Under the pieces are notes generated by a model. It did not search any database. It was not told where the DNA came from and saw nothing but the letters and a program-made list of their open reading frames with translations. A stretch of 64,000 bases of DNA. Source: an uncultured Flavobacteriaceae bacterium (GTDB taxonomy: Bacteria; Bacteroidota; Bacteroidia; Flavobacteriales; Flavobacteriaceae). The first letter of the stretch is position 1, and each line of letters opens with the position of its first letter. Shown here piece after piece: positions 59,238-64,000 of the stretch. The stretch lies in the NCBI GenBank assembly GCA_938010765.1, contig CALLVX010000072.1:37161-101160 (forward strand), in the 5' to 3' direction. Made by a program: the position numbers and the translations under genes.

Positions 59238-59377
59238 TCCCAAGTACCCTATTTCGTATTTTCAGTGATTCTTTACTTTTGATAAGTTACCGACACAACT
59301 ACATTGAAAGAGGTCGATTTTTGAGTTTTTTTTTGCAAAAGAACGAGCCTATGGGCGGCCAGGAAAATCAATTTTAA

Positions 59378-59480
59378 GTAAAATACCTCGGGGCGAGCTC
59401 GCAAGGTATCCAAGGGAAGTTCAGCATTCGATTTCAACCCAGGTGCAGGAGCCTATAAACCTCGATTATCTAATTAATCG
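59378..59480. repeat. interspersed repeat, copy 2
   Basis: In the 377-base gap between apaG and pruA. Blocks ctcggggcgagctc, ggaagttcagcattcgatttc and ggagcctataaacctcgattatc match copy 1 at 20920-21041 in the same order. ATACCT (59383-59388) and AGGTAT (59404-59409) can close a hairpin around the palindrome GCGAGCTCGC. The rest of the gap holds nothing recognisable except the pruA promoter. Confidence 0.6.
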
Positions 59481-59576
59481 ATCGTGTTATACATTCATTC
59501 TATCAAACCCTTTTTTATTTAATTTCATCGGCTTTTTTAGACGCTGGGATTGCTTTTAATTCTCGTTTACTACCGT

Positions 59577-59584
59577 TACCTTTG
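59577..59584 (+). promoter_or_regulatory. pruA -7 box
   Basis: TACCTTTG matches the consensus and lies 30 bases before the ATG at 59615; it rules out the longer in-frame start at 59582. Confidence 0.55.
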
Positions 59585-59614
59585 CACCTGACTAATTTCA
59601 TAAAAATTATTACC

Positions 59615-61249
59615 ATGGGCAAAGGTTTTTTTCAAGTACCGACTGCATTTAACGAACCAATAAAAGGGTATGCGCCCGGCTCACCGGAACGTGAGGCCGT
59701 ATTGCAACAATACAAATCCTATTTTAACGGTAAAGTAGAAGTGCCACTATATATTGGTAAAGACGAGATCATGACCGGGAACACCAAACCTATGTCACCT
59801 CCTCACGACCACAAACATGAGGTTGGCACCTACCATTTAGCCGAAAAAGGGCATATTGTCCAGGCTATTGATAATTGCCTTGAATCAAGAAGCGCATGGG
59901 CGGCACTTCCTTGGGAGCAACGCGCCGCGATTTTCCTAAAAGCAGCGGAGCTTCTTGCGGGGCCTTACCGTGCCAAGATCAATGCGGCGACCATGATCGC
60001 CCAATCTAAGACCATTCACCAGGCAGAGATCGATGCCGCCTGCGAATTCATCGATTTTTTACGCTTTAATGTGGAATATATGTCCCAGATATACGAGGAG
60101 CAACCCGACTCCGCGGAAGGCATCTGGAATCGTGTAGAATACCGACCCTTAGAAGGCTTTGTGTACGCAATTACCCCGTTTAATTTTACCGCTATTGCCG
60201 GAAACCTACCTGCGAGTGCAGCAATGATGGGGAACGTAGTTGTATGGAAACCCAGTGATAGCCAAATATTTTCGGCAAAAGTAATCGTTGATGTCTTTAA
60301 GGAAGCTGGCCTTCCCGATGGGGTGATCAATGTAGTGTACGGCGATCCGGTAATGATTACCGATACTGTCTTGGAAAGCCCAGATTTTGCCGGGATTCAC
60401 TTTACGGGTTCTACCCATGTATTCAAATCGCTTTGGAAACAAATCGGCACCAATATCGACCGTTACAAAACCTATCCTAGAATCGTAGGGGAAACAGGAG
60501 GAAAAGATTTTATCCTAGCGCATCCTTCGGCAAATCCGCAGCAAGTGGCTACCGCTATAGTGCGTGGGGCTTTTGAATTCCAAGGACAAAAATGTAGTGC
60601 CGCTTCTAGGGTATACTTACCAAAATCAACTTCAAAAGCAATTTTAGATTTTGTTGGAAAAGATTTAAAATCTATCAACAAACCGGGATCCCCCGAAGAC
60701 ATGTCGAATTTCGTAACCGCCGTTATTCATGAAGGTTCTTTTGACAAACTTGCAAGTTATATCGACCAAGCCAAGAAAGATGTGAATGCCGATGTTGTAT
60801 TTGGAGGCAATTACGACAAGTCAAAAGGGTATTTTATTGAACCGACGGTTATCGTTACCACCGACCCGAAGTATACCACTATGGAAACAGAATTGTTCGG
60901 TCCAGTGGTTACCATATATATATTCAAGGACGAGGATTGGGGAGCAACCCTTAGCCTAGTTGATTCGACGTCGGAATACGCACTAACGGGAGCTGTGATT
61001 TCTACCGATCGCTATGCGATCGCCGAGGCTACGACGGCATTGCAAAATTGTGCTGGCAATTTTTATATAAATGACAAACCTACAGGTGCAGTTGTAGGCC
61101 AGCAACCTTTTGGGGGGGCACGTGCTTCGGGAACCAATGATAAGGCAGGTTCGGCACAAAACCTTTTACGCTGGGTGTCGCCTCGTTTGATCAAAGAAAC
61201 ATTTGTTACTCCTGTAGACTATCGTTATCCGTTCTTGGGAGAAGAATAA
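59615..61249 (+). CDS. pruA: L-glutamate gamma-semialdehyde dehydrogenase
   Basis: NAD+-dependent aldehyde dehydrogenase that oxidises glutamate semialdehyde (delta-1-pyrroline-5-carboxylate) to glutamate in proline breakdown. The 544-residue length suits the long P5CDH type. YAITPFNFTAIAGNLPASAAM and VWKPSDSQIFSA are the NAD-binding strands; IVGETGGKDF carries the general-base Glu, and FEFQGQKCSAASR the catalytic Cys. The end matches P5CDH (GTNDKAGS). Proline dehydrogenase is not nearby. Confidence 0.97.
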   Translation: MGKGFFQVPTAFNEPIKGYAPGSPEREAVLQQYKSYFNGKVEVPLYIGKDEIMTGNTKPMSPPHDHKHEVGTYHLAEKGHIVQAIDNCLESRSAWAALPWEQRAAIFLKAAELLAGPYRAKINAATMIAQSKTIHQAEIDAACEFIDFLRFNVEYMSQIYEEQPDSAEGIWNRVEYRPLEGFVYAITPFNFTAIAGNLPASAAMMGNVVVWKPSDSQIFSAKVIVDVFKEAGLPDGVINVVYGDPVMITDTVLESPDFAGIHFTGSTHVFKSLWKQIGTNIDRYKTYPRIVGETGGKDFILAHPSANPQQVATAIVRGAFEFQGQKCSAASRVYLPKSTSKAILDFVGKDLKSINKPGSPEDMSNFVTAVIHEGSFDKLASYIDQAKKDVNADVVFGGNYDKSKGYFIEPTVIVTTDPKYTTMETELFGPVVTIYIFKDEDWGATLSLVDSTSEYALTGAVISTDRYAIAEATTALQNCAGNFYINDKPTGAVVGQQPFGGARASGTNDKAGSAQNLLRWVSPRLIKETFVTPVDYRYPFLGEE

Positions 61250-61317
61250 TTTACTTTTAATACATTTACAACTCCACTATTTTGTAAATCAGAAGTTTAA
61301 CACTAAATTCCAACAAG

Positions 61318-61836
61318 ATGAAAATGAAGTTTTTAATGGCATGCTTGATAGGTTTATCCTTTATGGGTATGCAAGCACAAGATAATTTGGCCCAAGCGAC
61401 CATTCAAGGAGTACTACAGATGAACCAAGGGCAGGTAGTGGCCCTTGCCGAAGCATTCTCGGAAAAACAGTATGATTGGCGACCCGCTGAAGGTGTCAAC
61501 TCCGTCAGGGAAGCCTTACTGCATGTGGCGGGAGGCAATTACTATATGGCATCCAAAATGGGTTTCCCTCCACCAGAAGATGTTGATATGATGGGCCTTG
61601 CCAAGATTACCGGTAAAGAAAATGTAATCGCCGCTTTGAAACAATCAAACGAATTTGCCTTGGCCACCATTATGAAGGTAGAAACGGCCAAATTGACGGA
61701 AGAGGTCGACTTTGGTTTTGCCAAAATGAGTATGATGGGCGGCCTACTCGGTATGATGGAACACAATGGGGAGCACAAAGGGCAATTGATAGCCTATGCC
61801 CGATCAAACGGGGTGGTGCCGCCGTGGAGCAAGTAA
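61318..61836 (+). CDS. exported DinB-family protein
   Basis: A 172-residue protein with a signal peptide (MKFLMACLIGLSFMGMQAQ) and a DinB-like four-helix bundle. Metal-site histidines are in LLHVAGGNYYM and MMEHNGEHKGQLIAYAR, and YDWRPAEGVNSVREAL is a family segment. DinB-like proteins are metal-dependent enzymes of thiol metabolism or of unknown function; export suggests an extracytoplasmic role. A strong terminator follows. Confidence 0.9.
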   Translation: MKMKFLMACLIGLSFMGMQAQDNLAQATIQGVLQMNQGQVVALAEAFSEKQYDWRPAEGVNSVREALLHVAGGNYYMASKMGFPPPEDVDMMGLAKITGKENVIAALKQSNEFALATIMKVETAKLTEEVDFGFAKMSMMGGLLGMMEHNGEHKGQLIAYARSNGVVPPWSK

Positions 61837-61852
61837 ATGACCGATTAAAAAA

Positions 61853-61887
61853 AAAACCTCGCTTTTTTGCAAAGCGAGGTTTTTTTT
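61853..61887. terminator. bidirectional terminator after the DinB gene
   Basis: AAAACCTCGCTT (61853-61864) pairs with AAGCGAGGTTTT (61872-61883), flanked by A and T runs on both sides. It could also end a minus-strand transcript from the frameshifted gene. Confidence 0.85.
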
Positions 61888-61998
61888 ACCCAATTCATAA
61901 AAACAGCTTTCCGAAGCCACAAGTTCCTTTGCTTGGCAGTAAAGGTCAATTTCCCTGTATTTAAAGTACACGAAACAATGAATGCGCCCGTGCACGAC

Positions 61999-63061
61999 TT
62001 AGAGATCAGGGCCACGATGTTTTTTACGCGGCGGCGATTGGCCTTGTTGCCGTTCGGGGCCCGTACCTCGGGCCGGTATTTGGGAAGCGTTGATCGCCCC
62101 ACCGCCAAGGGCCGAAAGATCGCGTCCGGTGTCCGGTTCCCCGGTTCCCGAGGGTGGCGTACCTTGCATGGCACCGCCCTCCTTTTCTACCAACATTTCT
62201 TTGATCAGCTCCCCTACATCGGCATCCGTGGGCAGGCCCGTGTCCGGTTCCAAGGGCGCCCCCCCTGTGCTGCCCCTTCTTGCTTGGCAGGTTCCTGGGA
62301 AAACCCGGATGGCGATACCAGTCCCGCCTTCCCTCGGGCCTGGGCAAGCACCCCCTTGGCCTGGTAAAGAATTCGGAGTTTCTTTTCATTGTCTTCCAGG
62401 CGCTCGCCCCTTCCAGCCTTACTGATTACCGCCCGCTCCTGGTCAGTAATCTGCAACGACCCTTCCTCAAGACCGCTAAGCTTCTTTAAGGCCCCTTTTA
62501 ACCTAATTTTCCAGTTATAACTGCTTAAATGCTTCTGCTCTTCCTCCGTCAATAGAATGTTATTTCTACTCTTGCTAGCTGCTCCTTTTTCCGCTTTCGT
62601 AAAGGTTGTATCGTATACGTAGTCGAAATTCCCGGGATCTCTCCACTGTTCTTGCGGCACCAATCCCGCTTTCTTTCGAGCCTGGGCAAGCGTACACTTG
62701 GCCCGGTAAAGAGATCGGAGTTTCTTTTTGCTCTCGTTCAGGGGTTCCCCCCTGTTATCTTTTCTCATTACCGCCTTCTCCGTGTCGGTAATCTGCAACG
62801 CCCCTTCCTCGAGACCGCTAAGCCTCTTTAAGGCCACTTTTAACTTAATTTTCCAGTAATAATTCTTTAGATTCTCTTGATCTCCCGCTGTCAATTGAAC
62901 ATTTTCATCACGCTTCTTAGCTGCTTCTTTTCGGATTTCGTAGGGGTTGCATCGTATACGTGGTCAAAATCCCCGGGATCTCCCCACTGTTCTTGCGGTA
63001 CCGATCCCGCAGTCTCCTGCGGGTTCCCCGTTAAATTATCGTTTGCGGTTATCTCATCCAT
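61999..63061 (-). pseudogene. internally duplicated gene with two frameshifts (decayed or phase-variable)
   Basis: Joined across two frame changes, the minus strand reads one protein of about 350 residues. It starts at ATG 63059-63061 (MDEITANDNLTGNPQE), then two ~114-residue repeats, each with VPQEQWxDPGxFDxVYD, a Glu/Lys-rich helical part with W-K-I-K/R-LKxALKxLSGLEEG and LQIT, and ending YxAKxxLAQARxKAGLV; then a Gly/Pro/Thr-rich tail ending HRGPDL at 61999. Frame 1 is lost near 62925-62933, where the first repeat is one base shorter than the second (341 versus 342). Frame 2 is lost at a seven-C run (62259-62265; G on the coding strand). The 3' part is visibly GC-richer than the neighbours. 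No known family recognised. Confidence 0.6.
62319..63001. repeat. two tandem ~342-bp repeats
   Basis: Units 62319-62660 (342 bases) and 62661-63001 (341 bases) align end to end, for example ctccactgttcttgcggcac against ccccactgttcttgcggtac. The one-base difference falls in a T/A-rich run and breaks the reading frame of the upstream-coded copy. Confidence 0.75.
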
Positions 63062-63716
63062 TTTTTCAATCTTTATCTACAGTTCCTACAATACCATAGT
63101 ATATAAATTGAGGGTAAACCCCTAAGATTACCCATCAAAAAGGGTGTTCATCATGGTCTTAACACCGCTATAAAAAACTTTATATAGTTGCCCTTAAAGC
63201 TTTGTACCGTACTCACGAAGATAAAAATGACAGCAAAATTACGATGACCCAGCCTGCGTAAACAAAACTAGAGTTTAGCCGGCAAAACCAACTACCCTTT
63301 ATACATTGAAAGCAACGGTATTTTTTCGGATGTTAGAAGCGAGCCCACGTTCTTTAAAAAGAAATGAAGCCAATAAAATCATCTGATACTCCGTAAACGA
63401 AACAGCAAAAGTCTTTAAAAAACTAAACTGACCCCGCAGTTATCCCTTCCAAATGTTATGGGTGTTTCCTTTTAAGTTTCTTTACAAAAGCCCTTGAAAG
63501 AATTGGGTAGACTATCTGTCCTTTTCTTAATTGAATTAGGATTCTGTGTTATTTGTTACCTATAAATTCTTCCTTTGAACACATTTTCTTAAATGTTTAA
63601 AAGTCTACATTCATTCCAAAACATCTTGTCCGAACACAATCTTAATGTAAATTTAACGTTAAATTATTGTAAATAATACGTAACTTATACATTCACACCC
63701 TTAAAATCGATTACAA
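63062..63716. other. intergenic stretch without recognisable genes
   Basis: About 650 AT-rich bases upstream of the frameshifted gene. No ORF of note, RNA gene or clear terminator is seen on either strand. An imperfect inverted repeat (CTATAAA...TTTATATAG) lies near 63165-63190. No TAnnTTTG promoter stands out for the gene that starts at 63061. Confidence 0.5.
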
Positions 63717-63845
63717 ATGAAGAAAAGTAACCTACATACTCCGAGAAAAAATAAGTTGGTTTCATTGTATAGAAAAACCGCAGACTCCTTAAAAAACTAC
63801 GCCAAGAAATGCAGGTATTCCTATTTGAGAATGTGGAGTATTTAA
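63717..63845 (+). CDS. possible very small basic protein, 42 residues
   Basis: ATG at 63717 opens a 42-codon frame (MKKSNLHTPRKNKLVSLYRK..., ending RMWSI) ending at TAA 63843-63845. It is rich in Lys and Arg with Tyr and Trp, not random-looking, but there is no family match I can name, no -7 box close by and no membrane segment. It could be a real small protein or the remnant of a larger gene. The remaining 155 bases to the window end hold nothing I can assign. Confidence 0.3.
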   Translation: MKKSNLHTPRKNKLVSLYRKTADSLKNYAKKCRYSYLRMWSI

Positions 63846-64000
63846 TTACTTTATTGTATGTCCGTTTAATGTCCACTTGCTGTAATGCTTGCTATTACTA
63901 ACCTATCAAATATTCTTTCACCAAAATACCTTCTATTAAGCTTGTAGACGAACTCATTGAGGTATAGTTGCAGGTATTTCGCTTTTATCTTATGGTAAGT

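Noticed and set aside
59582..59614. Longer N-terminus of pruA starting at 59582
   Set aside because: That start lies inside the TACCTTTG promoter box; ATG at 59615 fits family N-termini.
62090..62425. Plus-strand ORFs in the GC-rich region near 62 kb
   Set aside because: The minus strand gives the repeat-supported reading; the plus frames are Pro/Ser/Arg-rich shadows of GC-rich codons.

Overview
The window looks like chromosomal DNA of a marine member of the Flavobacteriaceae (Bacteroidota). Evidence: many genes are preceded by the Bacteroidota -7 promoter box TAnnTTTG rather than a Shine-Dalgarno site; type IX secretion (T9SS) parts and cargo are present; the Na+-pumping NQR complex is encoded; and gene sets typical of this family appear (kynurenine degradation, DUF6702/M1 peptidase, DUF2834, membrane-anchored small proteins). 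No tRNA, rRNA, CRISPR array, transposase or prophage was seen.

Layout. 0-5 kb: an edge-truncated membrane protein, valS, a DUF1573 protein and a retropepsin-PDZ protein. 5-17.7 kb: housekeeping genes (aminotransferase, murB, sigma/anti-sigma pair, a second sigma factor, lipA, gap, a hybrid histidine kinase, lpxK, a Nif3-family protein, a coiled-coil protein with a cysteine-less zinc ribbon). 17.6-26.6 kb: tryptophan catabolism (kmo, kynU) around an MFS transporter and an AraC regulator, plus a clpP paralogue and a broken gene that carries an interspersed repeat. 26.6-32.1 kb: PAP2 phosphatase, tatA, an M1 peptidase and three exported proteins of a probable operon.

32.3-42.6 kb is the most unusual part: seven co-directional genes for exported proteins. 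Four share an N-terminal module of phage-tail-fibre style, two are paralogues ending in a T9SS type B sorting domain, and one looks like an arabinofuranosidase/concanavalin-type domain. The arrangement suggests a cell-surface fibre or adhesin system with CTD-bearing anchors and CTD-less fibres; this is inference. The first gene contains near-identical in-frame DNA repeats.

42.7-50 kb: a Tat-exported M15 peptidase, an M48 peptidase, a 55-residue membrane protein, an ankyrin protein, gpmI, map, a methyltransferase, apbE. 50-56.2 kb: nqrABCDEF on the minus strand, with ApbE next door to attach FMN to NqrB and NqrC. 56.3-61.9 kb: the T9SS plug protein (DUF5103), a DUF3667 protein, apaG, pruA, DinB. 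62-63.1 kb: a GC-rich, internally duplicated gene with two frameshifts, one in a seven-G run. The last 0.9 kb is nearly gene-free.

Several genes (tatA, lpxK, map) have the -7 box only 4-6 bases before the start codon, which predicts leaderless or almost leaderless transcripts.
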